Assembly: GCA_902774905.1 (NCBI GenBank)
Contig: CACYKF010000005.1
Location: 1-64,000, forward strand
Length of the DNA: 64,000 nucleotides
Direction: 5' to 3'
Origin: an uncultured bacterium
GTDB lineage: Bacteria; Cyanobacteriota; Vampirovibrionia; Gastranaerophilales; Gastranaerophilaceae
A model generated the notes under the pieces. It saw nothing but the letters and a program-made list of their open reading frames with translations, made no database searches and was not told the DNA's origin. A program made the position numbers and the translations under genes. Positions 7,973 through 15,731 of the stretch are shown here, piece after piece; the stretch's first letter is position 1, and every line of letters starts with the position of its first letter.

Positions 7973-8463
7973 AATACCACCTCATCAAGTTTTGCAATAC
8001 TTTCTTCTATAAATTTGTCATGCAAATGCGGATTGTTTTTGAGTTCTTCAATGATATCGTATTTTGCAAATTCAACCGATTTAACACCCAGTTTTGAAAT
8101 CAGGGCTGAGGTCACATGTTTTTGTTCTGCGCTCAGTATGTTTTGAGTATTATTTTCTATATTAGAAATTTTTTGTTCAGTTTCAAGCGCAATTTGTTTA
8201 GACAACGACTCTGATTTTTGTTTTGCGTTTTCGGAAATATTTTCAAGTTCCTGAGGAAGTTTTGAATATTGTGTCTTTGCATCAGCCAAATTGCTCAAAG
8301 ATTTTTCTTTTGTTGTCTTTGAATTTTCAATTTCAGAAGACACTTTTTCTTTCATTTTTTCCAAAACAGCAGGAACATCAATTTTTATGCAAATAACAAT
8401 TATTATAAGCATGAAAAATGCGAAATTAAACAAATTAGAGTGCAAAATCAAATTAAAATCCAT
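7969..8463 (-). CDS. atpF: ATP synthase peripheral stalk subunit b
   Basis: Peripheral stalk subunit: one N-terminal membrane helix (residues 1-25, FNLILHSNLFNFAFFMLIIIVICIK in part) followed by a long charged, Gln/Glu/Lys-rich coiled coil. The start is ATG at 8463 with GGAGGGC upstream; a TTG 15 bases earlier overlaps that site and is not used. It overlaps the end of the upstream b' gene by 11 bases and the start of atpH by 4. Two different b subunits in tandem are typical of cyanobacteria and plastids, where the stalk is a b/b' heterodimer. Confidence 0.9.
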   Translation of the reverse strand: MDFNLILHSNLFNFAFFMLIIIVICIKIDVPAVLEKMKEKVSSEIENSKTTKEKSLSNLADAKTQYSKLPQELENISENAKQKSESLSKQIALETEQKISNIENNTQNILSAEQKHVTSALISKLGVKSVEFAKYDIIEELKNNPHLHDKFIEESIAKLDEVVL

Positions 8464-8884
8464 TGCTTTGCCCTCCAAATAATTTGTCTTTAATCATTTG
8501 CGCATACTGTCTGATATTTTCGCTTAAATTCGCTTCCGTCATATCACTTTCCTGTTTAAGCAAATCTTTTTGCTCTGACAGATACTGCACGCTCTTGACC
8601 TTTTCTTCTCGCAATTTTTCGGCACTTTCATCATAATCCTTTTTCAATTTTACATCAATTGAATGTTTCGCATCTGTCTTGGCTTGCGCAAGTTCATTTG
8701 CTTTCTTTTCAAGAATTGATTTTGCTTCAAGTTTTGCACTTTCACCATCAGAATAATTTTTCTCAATCAATTCTTTTCTTTCATCAACAATTCTTTCCAA
8801 AGGACGATAAAGTATAGCATTCATTAAAATAGTGAATGTTATAAAACTTATTATCGTTATAAGAAAAGTTGCGTTGAATTCCAT
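8453..8884 (-). CDS. ATP synthase peripheral stalk subunit b'
   Basis: Second b-type stalk subunit, 143 residues. A membrane helix (ATFLITIISFITFTILMNAIL in part) leads into YRPLERIVDERKELIEKNY, a motif typical of b and b' subunits, and then a coiled coil. It sits directly between the c and b genes, the position of b' in cyanobacterial operons. It is only weakly similar to its neighbour atpF, consistent with distinct b and b' roles. The symbol varies among databases (atpG, atpF2, atpX), so none is given. Confidence 0.88.
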   Translation of the reverse strand: MEFNATFLITIISFITFTILMNAILYRPLERIVDERKELIEKNYSDGESAKLEAKSILEKKANELAQAKTDAKHSIDVKLKKDYDESAEKLREEKVKSVQYLSEQKDLLKQESDMTEANLSENIRQYAQMIKDKLFGGQSNGF

Positions 8885-8888
8885 TTAA

Positions 8889-9119
8889 TTAACCCATCAT
8901 ACCTGCTAATTTCAAAGCAATAATCAATGCGTAAATTGCGCAGGCTTCTGCCATTGCTGCACCGATTAAGAAAAAGATTAACGCTTTTGTTGCGACTTCA
9001 GGCTGTCTTGACATTGCTTCCATCAATCCTTTTGTTGCAACTCCGATACCCAAACCTGCGCCAACCGCACCAAATCCAATTGCAATGCCTGCTCCTAATT
9101 GTGCTAATTCTGCTACCAT
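8889..9119 (-). CDS. atpE: ATP synthase c subunit (rotor ring)
   Basis: Two-helix proteolipid, 76 residues, forming the membrane rotor. The polar loop is SRQPE and the ion-carrying Glu lies in the second helix within AAMAEACAIYAL. Sodium-type rings usually have a Gln in helix 1 (as in GxGxGQG) and Ser/Thr right after the Glu. Here helix 1 reads GAGLGIG and Ala follows the Glu, so a proton ring is more likely; this is inference from known ring motifs. It has AAGGAG upstream and lies between subunit a and b'. Confidence 0.95.
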   Translation of the reverse strand: MVAELAQLGAGIAIGFGAVGAGLGIGVATKGLMEAMSRQPEVATKALIFFLIGAAMAEACAIYALIIALKLAGMMG

Positions 9120-9152
9120 AATTTTTCTCCTTTTATTTATAACTACTGTATA

Positions 9153-9839
9153 TTATTCTTCCTGTATCGCCGTTGATACATAAACCATAGTCAGCATTGA
9201 AAATACCAATGCCTGAACACAAGCCACCAAAACTTCAAAGAACATAAACGGCAAAGGCAAAAAATATGCACAAAGCCCAAGCATAGCAGAAATTAGTATT
9301 TCTCCCGCAAGTATGTTCCCAAAAAGTCGGAGAGCCAATGTTAACGGTCTTGTAAACATTTCTAATATATCTATTAAACATATAAATATGCTTATAGGCG
9401 ATAAGTCTTTTAATAAAAATTTAAATTTTTTCTTCTTTAAACCTGCACAAATGTAATAAACCAAAACTATTATTGCCAAACCTGCAGTTAAATTAATATC
9501 ATTTGTCGGAGATGCAAGTTCCCCGTTTTTAAGTTCCAATACCCTGAACGGTATTTGTCCCATAAGGTTGGCAACAATAATAAACAGGAATAAAGAAGCA
9601 ATTAAAGGGATATGCTTTCTTCCTTCTCTGCCCATTAATGAATCTGACATCCCCCAGAAAAAGCCGAGAATATTTTCAAATGCAACCTGCAATTTTGAAG
9701 GAAAAACAGAAACTTTACGAGTGGCAAAAAATGCCAAGACAAGCAAAACAGACATGGCAATCCACATTGTTATTACGGTATCGACATTAAACGAAAACCA
9801 AACACCGAACAATTTTGTATTGCAAATCCAATGTTCCAT
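9153..9839 (-). CDS. atpB: ATP synthase subunit a
   Basis: Membrane stator subunit that forms the ion half-channels against the c-ring; 228 residues with five to six helices. The conserved channel helix with the essential Arg is seen in RPLTLALRLFGNILAGEI, and the last helix has QALVFSMLTMVYVS. It is the first gene of the operon and has AAGGGAG close to its ATG. No atpI/atp1 gene precedes it. A promoter candidate lies just upstream. Confidence 0.95.
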   Translation of the reverse strand: MEHWICNTKLFGVWFSFNVDTVITMWIAMSVLLVLAFFATRKVSVFPSKLQVAFENILGFFWGMSDSLMGREGRKHIPLIASLFLFIIVANLMGQIPFRVLELKNGELASPTNDINLTAGLAIIVLVYYICAGLKKKKFKFLLKDLSPISIFICLIDILEMFTRPLTLALRLFGNILAGEILISAMLGLCAYFLPLPFMFFEVLVACVQALVFSMLTMVYVSTAIQEE

Positions 9840-9857
9840 ATTACTCCCTTCGTGTTT

Positions 9858-9886
9858 ATAATAACATTGAAAAAAATATTTCGCAA
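9858..9886 (-). promoter_or_regulatory. Probable promoter of the atp operon
   Basis: On the minus strand TTGCGA (9886-9881) and TATTAT (9863-9858) are spaced by 17 bases, about 20 bases before the atpB start. The 174-base gap up to the next plus-strand gene is strongly AT-rich and otherwise empty. Confidence 0.55.
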
Positions 9887-10013
9887 ACAGTTAAATTTTT
9901 ATATTATTAAGTATTGTTACCAAAAATAATTCATAAAAGGCAATTTAACATAATAAAAAAACTTTATAAAAATAAGGAAAGTAGTTTTTTTTGAAAGTCG
10001 AAAGGTGAAAATT

Positions 10014-10214
10014 ATGGGAATTGCAAAACTCGGATTCAGCGGACTAAAATATTTGTTTGGTAAAAGTGCAAAAACAGTTGTAAAAACAGCCGAAAAGATT
10101 GCACCGAAAATTCAGAAAGATATATTTGTCCCATCACAAAAACATACGGAATTTATAAAACAAACAAGCATTTATGACCCGAATTCTTATGATTTTATTC
10201 ACAGGTTATTCTAA
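10014..10214 (+). CDS. Small lysine-rich protein of unknown function
   Basis: A 66-residue protein I do not recognise. The first half is rich in Lys, Ala and Gly (MGIAKLGFSGLKYLFGKSAK) and could form an amphipathic helix; the C-terminus is aromatic (SYDFIHRLF). No signal peptide or cysteine. The ATG at 10014 has an AAAGGTG site 6 bases upstream; a GTG at 10005 overlaps that site. It is monocistronic and followed by a good terminator, which together with the ribosome site supports it being real. Confidence 0.6.
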   Translation: MGIAKLGFSGLKYLFGKSAKTVVKTAEKIAPKIQKDIFVPSQKHTEFIKQTSIYDPNSYDFIHRLF

Positions 10215-10230
10215 ATCATTAATTAAGGTT

Positions 10231-10264
10231 AGCCCCTGAATTTTAACAAATTCCGGGGCTTTTA
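10231..10264 (+). terminator. Rho-independent terminator
   Basis: AGCCCC (10231-10236) pairs with GGGGCT (10255-10260), with an inner GAATTT/AAATTC stem and a TTTT tail, right after the small lysine-rich protein gene. Confidence 0.85.
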
Positions 10265-10325
10265 TATTGTAAACTTTATAAAACTTCAAAGATATACTTC
10301 ATGATATATTTTTATAATAGAATAA

Positions 10326-11918
10326 ATGAGTAAAAGTGTATCAGGTCTTTGTATGAGAATAAACAGTATTACAAGTGTAAGAATATATTCCGCAAATAAT
10401 TCTAATCAGCATAAATCAAATCAGGAATCTGTGCCTTATATACGCAACATTGAAACAAACACAGTCAGCTTCGGGATGCGCATTAATTACGGGATTCCTG
10501 CAAAACTTCCGCAAGATTTACAGGATAAAATTGTAAATATACACAAAAATCTTGATCTTATACAAAACTTTTTTGGGAAATACACTACTAAAAACCCTCA
10601 ACTGGGGGCATTAATTAAAAAAAATTATTCGGATTTAATTCCAAAGCGCAAATCTGGGATTGTTTTTAAACTCCCTAACACTGAAGATACCATAGAAATT
10701 ATGCGCAGCCAAACAAGAGATAATATTCTTTATATAAGTATTGATAACGGTTCTGTAGATTTTAACGGTATTGTTGTTGACGGCAAAGACAGGCTTATTG
10801 CAAATTACCTGAAGCGTCATGCCCATATGCTTCCAAGGGAATTGAAACACATGAATGACGAGCGAATGGTAAAGGCTCAGCCTGAAAAATTTATAAATAT
10901 TGCAGATGAAAAACTGCAAAACTACGGGGATTATATAAGAAAATTAGAATCAGGTGAAATTCCTATGCCAAAGGTAGGAATGACGCCCGCAAGAAAAGCC
11001 TGGCTTGAAAAAGATAAAGAAAATAAAATTGCAGTCAACAAAACAGAAATTTCTCAATTACGGACTGCAAAGTTAAGTGAAACAAAAACTAAAACTGATT
11101 CAAAACTAACCAAATTTGTAGATAGAAATCCGGAATCAAAAAATCGTCCTGTCCACAAACCGCCACGTCTTACAAGTGAAAGTTATGCTGAATTAATCAC
11201 CCAAAAATCAAAAAATATTGTAAAAAATATAACTAAACTTTTTGGACAACCGGAAAATGATTTTCCTCCTCATTTAACCCCAAAAACTACCCCAAACGGA
11301 ACAATCCTTGGGTTTACCCTCAATACCGATGACGGCGGAACCCTGAAAGTTATGAAAAAAGTTGTAGGCAGTTACGGAAGTTCTATGCCTTATTTGTCTT
11401 TTGAAAAAGTAAATAAGGACAAAACCATGAATTTTATAAGTATTGATATGATAACAAATAAAATTTTGCGCACAAAAGATAAAGGTAAACCTCATATATC
11501 TTCCGATCATATAGTTTATGAACTCACTCCCGATGAACTCAAAAAACGAAAAATTGAGGAAAAACTTGATTATTATATGGCGCAGATTACAAAACAACAA
11601 GCGGAAACAAGTTTACCCGAAACAATAACTGCAACGGAAGTTATTCCGGCTCAACCCCCCAAAAAAATAAAAACAGCAACAAGGCCCCAAAAAATAACAA
11701 AAACACAAAAGCCTAAACGAATCAAAGATTTAGGTAATGTTGAAGATTTGGACAAACTCAAAGAACAAATGCGCTCACTTGGCAAAAAGAACGGAAGTAT
11801 TGCTGCAACAGAATATTTTAATGCATTTAGAGAACAATTTATTGCAGAAATACAAACAAAAATGTCCGAATTTAATTCGAAATTTCAAAAATTTATGGAT
11901 GAACTATCAAAAATTTAA
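10326..11918 (+). CDS. Lineage-specific protein of unknown function
   Basis: A 530-residue, highly charged, Lys-rich protein with no domain I recognise and no signal peptide or membrane helix. Two segments resemble each other: NTEDTIEIMRSQTRDNILYISIDNG (part, about 120-145) and DDGGTLKVMKKVVGSYGSSMPYLS (about 330-355), which suggests an internally duplicated beta-rich domain preceded by similar helices (LDLIQNFFGK / VKNITKLFGQ). The middle and C-terminal parts are Pro/Lys-rich linkers. The N-terminus has IETNTVSFGMRI, similar to a motif in the protein at 54904. A TATAAT box ends 7 bases before the ATG, suggesting a leaderless transcript; an ATG at 10353 is an alternative start. Confidence 0.7.
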   Translation: MSKSVSGLCMRINSITSVRIYSANNSNQHKSNQESVPYIRNIETNTVSFGMRINYGIPAKLPQDLQDKIVNIHKNLDLIQNFFGKYTTKNPQLGALIKKNYSDLIPKRKSGIVFKLPNTEDTIEIMRSQTRDNILYISIDNGSVDFNGIVVDGKDRLIANYLKRHAHMLPRELKHMNDERMVKAQPEKFINIADEKLQNYGDYIRKLESGEIPMPKVGMTPARKAWLEKDKENKIAVNKTEISQLRTAKLSETKTKTDSKLTKFVDRNPESKNRPVHKPPRLTSESYAELITQKSKNIVKNITKLFGQPENDFPPHLTPKTTPNGTILGFTLNTDDGGTLKVMKKVVGSYGSSMPYLSFEKVNKDKTMNFISIDMITNKILRTKDKGKPHISSDHIVYELTPDELKKRKIEEKLDYYMAQITKQQAETSLPETITATEVIPAQPPKKIKTATRPQKITKTQKPKRIKDLGNVEDLDKLKEQMRSLGKKNGSIAATEYFNAFREQFIAEIQTKMSEFNSKFQKFMDELSKI

Positions 11919-11921
11919 AAA

Positions 11922-11950
11922 TTGCTAAATATCCGTTAAAGATATATAAT
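11922..11950 (+). promoter_or_regulatory. Promoter of the CDF transporter gene
   Basis: TTGCTA (11922-11927), 17 bases, then TATAAT (11945-11950). Transcription would start near 11957, so an ATG at 11949 cannot be used and the start at 11979, which has AGAGGCG in front, is preferred. Confidence 0.65.
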
Positions 11951-11978
11951 GTGTATAATAAACAGAGGCGCTTTAATG

Positions 11979-12902
11979 GATATAAATAGAAAAAAACAAC
12001 TTACTGCAGGGGCTTCAATACTTTCTAATATTATCCTGACAACTTTAAAACTCATTGTCGGGGCAATATCCGGGAGTATGAGTATAATATCAGAGGCAAT
12101 TCACTCCTTGAGCGATTTTAGCGCATCTGTTCTGACATTTTTTTCTGTTATAAAATCATCTCAACCTGCAGATAAGGATCATCCGTACGGACACGGCAAA
12201 TACGAAGATATGGCAGGGTTCATTGAGGGTATTTTAATAATTCTTGCAGGAGTCTTCATTATATATAAATCCTCAAAAAAAATAATTCTTGGAGAAATTT
12301 TACCTGCTGAAAATAATCTCGGTATTGCAGTTATGCTAATTGCAGTTGTAATAAATATCATAATAAGTTCGCTGCTTTTCAAAACCGCAAAAGAAGGGAA
12401 TTCAATATCATTATACGCAGATGCCCAACACCTCAGAGCAGATGTTTATTCATCATTTGGAGTATTACTTGGTTTAATTTTAATAAAATATACAGACTAC
12501 AACCTTTTAGACCCTATAATTGCAATTCTTGTTGCATGTTTTATATGTAAAACCGGACATAAAATAGTAAAACAATCCGTTATGAGACTTTTAGATTACT
12601 CTTTGCCTAATGATGAAATAACAAATCTATACAATACAATAGGGAATTTTAGTAATAAGGTAAAACTAAAAGATAATAGCCTGAAAGCGCGTCAGGTCGG
12701 GCCATCAACGGATATTGATTTTGTATTGGTATTTCCGAGTGATACTTCACTTTGCCAATGTCATCAAATTTGCGATGAAATCGAAAATCAAATCCGAAAC
12801 ATATATCCAAACGCATCAATATCTATTCACTCAGAGCCCGAGTGTTACAAAAAAAACTGTCGAAATTTATGCACTAAAAATTGCAAAAATTTACAGATGT
12901 AG
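11979..12902 (+). CDS. Cation diffusion facilitator (CDF) metal exporter
   Basis: Inner-membrane proton-coupled exporter of divalent metals such as Zn, Fe, Mn or Cd. Six membrane helices are visible in the first 210 residues. The metal site is marked by SEAIHSLSDF and DAQHLRADVYSS, and DHPYGHGKYE lies between helices 2 and 3. A cytosolic C-terminal domain follows, ending in a Cys-rich tail with four or more Cys (CYKKNC, CTKNC) that may bind metal. The substrate cannot be told from sequence by eye. It is close to the oxidative-stress genes and ends three bases from the convergent flavodoxin-like gene. Confidence 0.9.
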   Translation, partial: DINRKKQLTAGASILSNIILTTLKLIVGAISGSMSIISEAIHSLSDFSASVLTFFSVIKSSQPADKDHPYGHGKYEDMAGFIEGILIILAGVFIIYKSSKKIILGEILPAENNLGIAVMLIAVVINIIISSLLFKTAKEGNSISLYADAQHLRADVYSSFGVLLGLILIKYTDYNLLDPIIAILVACFICKTGHKIVKQSVMRLLDYSLPNDEITNLYNTIGNFSNKVKLKDNSLKARQVGPSTDIDFVLVFPSDTSLCQCHQICDEIENQIRNIYPNASISIHSEPECYKKNCRNLCTKNCKNLQM

Positions 12903-12905
12903 AAT

Positions 12906-13574
12906 TTAAAATTCCATTTCGACTAATTTTTTACCCAAATCAAATACTTTTTGCAAATCTTTCGGGAATTGTTCATCTCGTACTTTTGCTTTATGGGTTT
13001 CATCAAAAAGATCGCAATTGTATTTTGAATAATCTGCAAATTGATATGTGTCATAGGCATATAATCCCTGCGCATATCCTAATACGTGATTCAAACATTT
13101 TACATTTTCATCTAAAATTACATCATAGTTAATTTGATGAGCCAAGTCCTCAGGGCAGTTCATTGTAAAAATTACCCCTACAGGGATTGTTCTGTCTAAT
13201 TGAGATTTACATCCGCCTCTTTCTTTATCAACCATATAAGTATGGTTAGCAAACATTAACCTTTCAACAAAATTTCTGAATACTCCGGTCGGATAAGAGA
13301 AATACACGGGTGTCCCAATTATTATTGCATCTGCGTTTATGCATTTTTCAAGTATAGGCCTTATATCATCTTTAATTGCACAAACATTATTTGTTACAGA
13401 ACCTTTTCGCTGGCAGGCAAAACAACTTCTGCAACCTAAAAAACTGTAGTCGTAAAGATTGAAATATTCGACTTCCGCACCAACAGACTGTGCACCGTTT
13501 TGCGCTTCTTTTAACATCTTCGCAGTATTAAAATTCTTCCTCGGACCCGCATTCAAAACAATAACTTTTTTCAT
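12906..13574 (-). CDS. Flavodoxin-fold NAD(P)H-dependent oxidoreductase with Cys cluster
   Basis: FMN-binding protein of the NADPH-dependent FMN reductase / iron-sulfur flavoprotein family, 222 residues. The N-terminal VIVLNAGPRKNFNTAKML is the phosphate-binding loop. GCRSCFACQRKGSVTNNVC (about 47-65) has the spaced cysteines that hold a 4Fe-4S cluster in this family, and GTPVYFSYPTGVFRNFVERL is the second flavin motif. The likely role is electron transfer or flavin/quinone reduction in anaerobic redox stress. The start has GGGGGAAAG upstream. It shares a symmetrical divergent promoter region with rubrerythrin. Confidence 0.85.
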   Translation of the reverse strand: MKKVIVLNAGPRKNFNTAKMLKEAQNGAQSVGAEVEYFNLYDYSFLGCRSCFACQRKGSVTNNVCAIKDDIRPILEKCINADAIIIGTPVYFSYPTGVFRNFVERLMFANHTYMVDKERGGCKSQLDRTIPVGVIFTMNCPEDLAHQINYDVILDENVKCLNHVLGYAQGLYAYDTYQFADYSKYNCDLFDETHKAKVRDEQFPKDLQKVFDLGKKLVEMEF

Positions 13575-13595
13575 TTCTTTCCCCCTTTTTAATTT

Positions 13596-13612
13596 ATTAT
13601 ACCAAGTATAAT
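13596..13612. promoter_or_regulatory. Symmetrical divergent promoter / operator
   Basis: A perfect 7-3-7 palindrome, ATTATAC-CAA-GTATAAT. It contains a TATAAT -10 box on each strand, one facing the flavodoxin-like gene and one facing rubrerythrin. A regulator binding here would act on both genes. -35 boxes are poor, which fits an activator- or repressor-controlled site. Confidence 0.5.
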
Positions 13613-13658
13613 TATTTATGATACTATGAATTCATTAATAATAAGTAGGAGGGTAAAT

Positions 13659-14221
13659 ATGAGTATATTCGGACAAACAAAAGGAACTGAAATCGAAAAA
13701 CAAATTGCTCAGTTGGCTACAGGAGAGGCTATTGGCGGAGCAATGTATTATGCGCTTGCAAAAGTTGTAAAGGAACAATTCGGACTTGACGATGTTGCAA
13801 AAGAATTTATAGAACTCGGCAATCAGGAAACAAACCATGGTGCTTTTTATGCATCTTTAAACGGAAGATACCCTTATGATGAAAAAACATTCTGGCAGAT
13901 GGTCAGAGGGCTGTCAAAAGCAGAATACAAAGGCGAAAATAATATAAATCAACTTATAAACTTGCATCTATGGGGGTTGATGAAAAAGCAGTAGAACAGG
14001 TGCGAGAATTCGCACTTCAGGAAAAACACCATGGAGAAGTAACCGAAGCAATTATTAATAAATATGCACCAAAAGAAAATGATAATAACTCTAATAAGCC
14101 TGTATATGTATGCAAAGTATGCGGATTTGAGTATGTCGGAGATTTAGACAAAGAACCTGATGATTACAAATGCCCGATTTGCGCAATGCCTAAAACTGCA
14201 TTTGAAAAGAAAATACTTTAA
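13659..14221 (+). pseudogene. Rubrerythrin, interrupted by a frameshift
   Basis: Rubrerythrin-type protein that reduces peroxide in anaerobes. The first frame (13659-13994) has the start of the diiron four-helix bundle: GEAIGGAMYYAL and ETNH (an ExxH). The second frame (13970-14221) continues with a second ExxH, EKHH, and ends in a rubredoxin domain, CKVCGFEY...CPICAMP. The two frames join naturally near 13958-13968 by a one-base shift; after it the reading is NLASMG-like, as expected for the family. Either one base was lost in nature or in the assembly. The start has a strong AGGAGGG. Repaired, it would be about 188 residues, a normal length. Confidence 0.85.
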
Positions 14222-14238
14222 ATACCCAATTATAAAAT

Positions 14239-14275
14239 AATAAGCAGTTTACCATTATTAAACTGCTTATTTAAT
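14239..14275 (+). terminator. Terminator after rubrerythrin
   Basis: AATAAGCAGTTTA (14239-14251) pairs perfectly with TAAACTGCTTATT (14259-14271) over a 7-base loop, followed by TTAATTTT. Confidence 0.75.
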
Positions 14276-14361
14276 TTTGAAAAATTTACACTTTATAATT
14301 GATGCAAATTTCAACTAAAGCATATAAAATTTAAACGAAAGTAAAAGAAACAGATAAACAA

Positions 14362-15663
14362 GTGGATAAAAGACCGGTATGGACATCTAAATATGCTTTT
14401 ATAGTAACCGCAATAGGTTCTGCGGTCGGCTTGGGCAATATTTGGCGATTTCCTTATGTGATGGGACAAAACGGCGGTGCAATATTTCTTGCTGTTTATA
14501 TAATCTTGATTTGCACAATATGTTTTATTCCGCTTTTAAATGAACTTTATGTCGGTAAACTTACCCAAAAAGAATGTGTGGGCGCTTATGAATCAATTAA
14601 CAAAAACCTTAAACCGCTTGGCGCATTAAACCCTGTAACTGGAATTTTAATTTCAGCCTTCTATTTTATAGTCGGTGGCTGGATTATTAACTATATATTT
14701 AAAAGTTTTTCATCAGCGGGAATAAAAGATTACGGACAATATTTTTCATCTTTCATAAGTGAACCAGTATATCCGTGTATCCTAACACTATTATTTATCT
14801 TTTTATGCGTATTTTTTACCGCAAGAGGGCTCAAAAACGGAATAGAAAAGGCTAATAAAATTTTTATGCCTATGCTTGCCTTGATATTAGTCTTTCTTGT
14901 AATAATTTCGCTCAATCTTCCTGACGCACAAAAAGGTTTGGAATATATGTTCAAGCCTGATTTTTCAAAACTTAATTCGCACATGTTACTTGCTGCATTA
15001 GGTCAGGCTTTTTTTACGTTAAGTATTGGGATGGGGGCTTTATTAACTTACGGAAGTTATATAAAAGAAGATAAAACGCTTGTAAAATCAGTTTACACAA
15101 TAATTCTATCCGATACAACCTTTGCCATTCTTGCGGGGATAATGATTTTCCCTGCTGTGTTTTCATTCGGGATGCTTCCTGACTCCGGTGCGGGGCTTGT
15201 CTTTGTAACTTTGCCGAAAATATTTTCACAAATCCCGTTTGGAAATCTTATTTCTTCTGCGTTTTTTATTTTGTTGTTTTGCGCTGCGGTAACATCAGGA
15301 ATAAGTATTGTTGAAGGACCTTGCGCAACTCTTGTTGAAAGATTTAAAATTTCAAGAGTAAAGGCCTGCACAATTTTATTTACAATAATTTCGCTTATAG
15401 CAATTCCGACAACACTATCATTTGGACTTTTGAACGGATTAAAAATATTTGATAAAACGCTTTTTGAATTTTTAGATTTTCTGACCTCAAATATTATGCT
15501 TCCGTTGAATACTTTGTTTTTATGCATTATTTCAGGTTGGTATCTGAAAATTAACGGACAAATTATAATAAAAAATAAAATGTCTGCGAAATTATTTAAT
15601 TTCGGACTAAAATACATTGTTCCGATAGCATTGATTTGCCTGATTGTTGCAGGGTTGAAATAA
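14362..15663 (+). CDS. Neurotransmitter:sodium symporter (NSS/SNF) family transporter
   Basis: Sodium-coupled amino-acid-type transporter of the inner membrane, 433 residues with about 11 helices. The hallmark of helix 1, GSAVGLGNIWRFPYVMGQNGG (residues 17-37 in part), supplies sodium and substrate ligands. Many bacterial members have 11 rather than 12 helices and carry amino acids such as tryptophan, tyrosine or branched-chain types; the substrate here is unknown. The start is GTG with a weak ribosome site. It is probably powered by the sodium gradient made by OadAB. Confidence 0.92.
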   Translation: MDKRPVWTSKYAFIVTAIGSAVGLGNIWRFPYVMGQNGGAIFLAVYIILICTICFIPLLNELYVGKLTQKECVGAYESINKNLKPLGALNPVTGILISAFYFIVGGWIINYIFKSFSSAGIKDYGQYFSSFISEPVYPCILTLLFIFLCVFFTARGLKNGIEKANKIFMPMLALILVFLVIISLNLPDAQKGLEYMFKPDFSKLNSHMLLAALGQAFFTLSIGMGALLTYGSYIKEDKTLVKSVYTIILSDTTFAILAGIMIFPAVFSFGMLPDSGAGLVFVTLPKIFSQIPFGNLISSAFFILLFCAAVTSGISIVEGPCATLVERFKISRVKACTILFTIISLIAIPTTLSFGLLNGLKIFDKTLFEFLDFLTSNIMLPLNTLFLCIISGWYLKINGQIIIKNKMSAKLFNFGLKYIVPIALICLIVAGLK

Positions 15664-15731
15664 AATATTTTATGTAAAATATTTTTATGATAATATAATT
15701 TTGGAACTTTTATTTTTCTAAAGGATACCAA

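Noticed and set aside
13950-13994. Programmed frameshift in rubrerythrin
   Set aside because: No slippery heptamer or downstream structure was found near the junction, so mutation or sequencing error is more likely.
15093-15731. 212-codon frame antisense to the NSS transporter
   Set aside because: Shadow of a gene with an unmistakable family motif; no support of its own.
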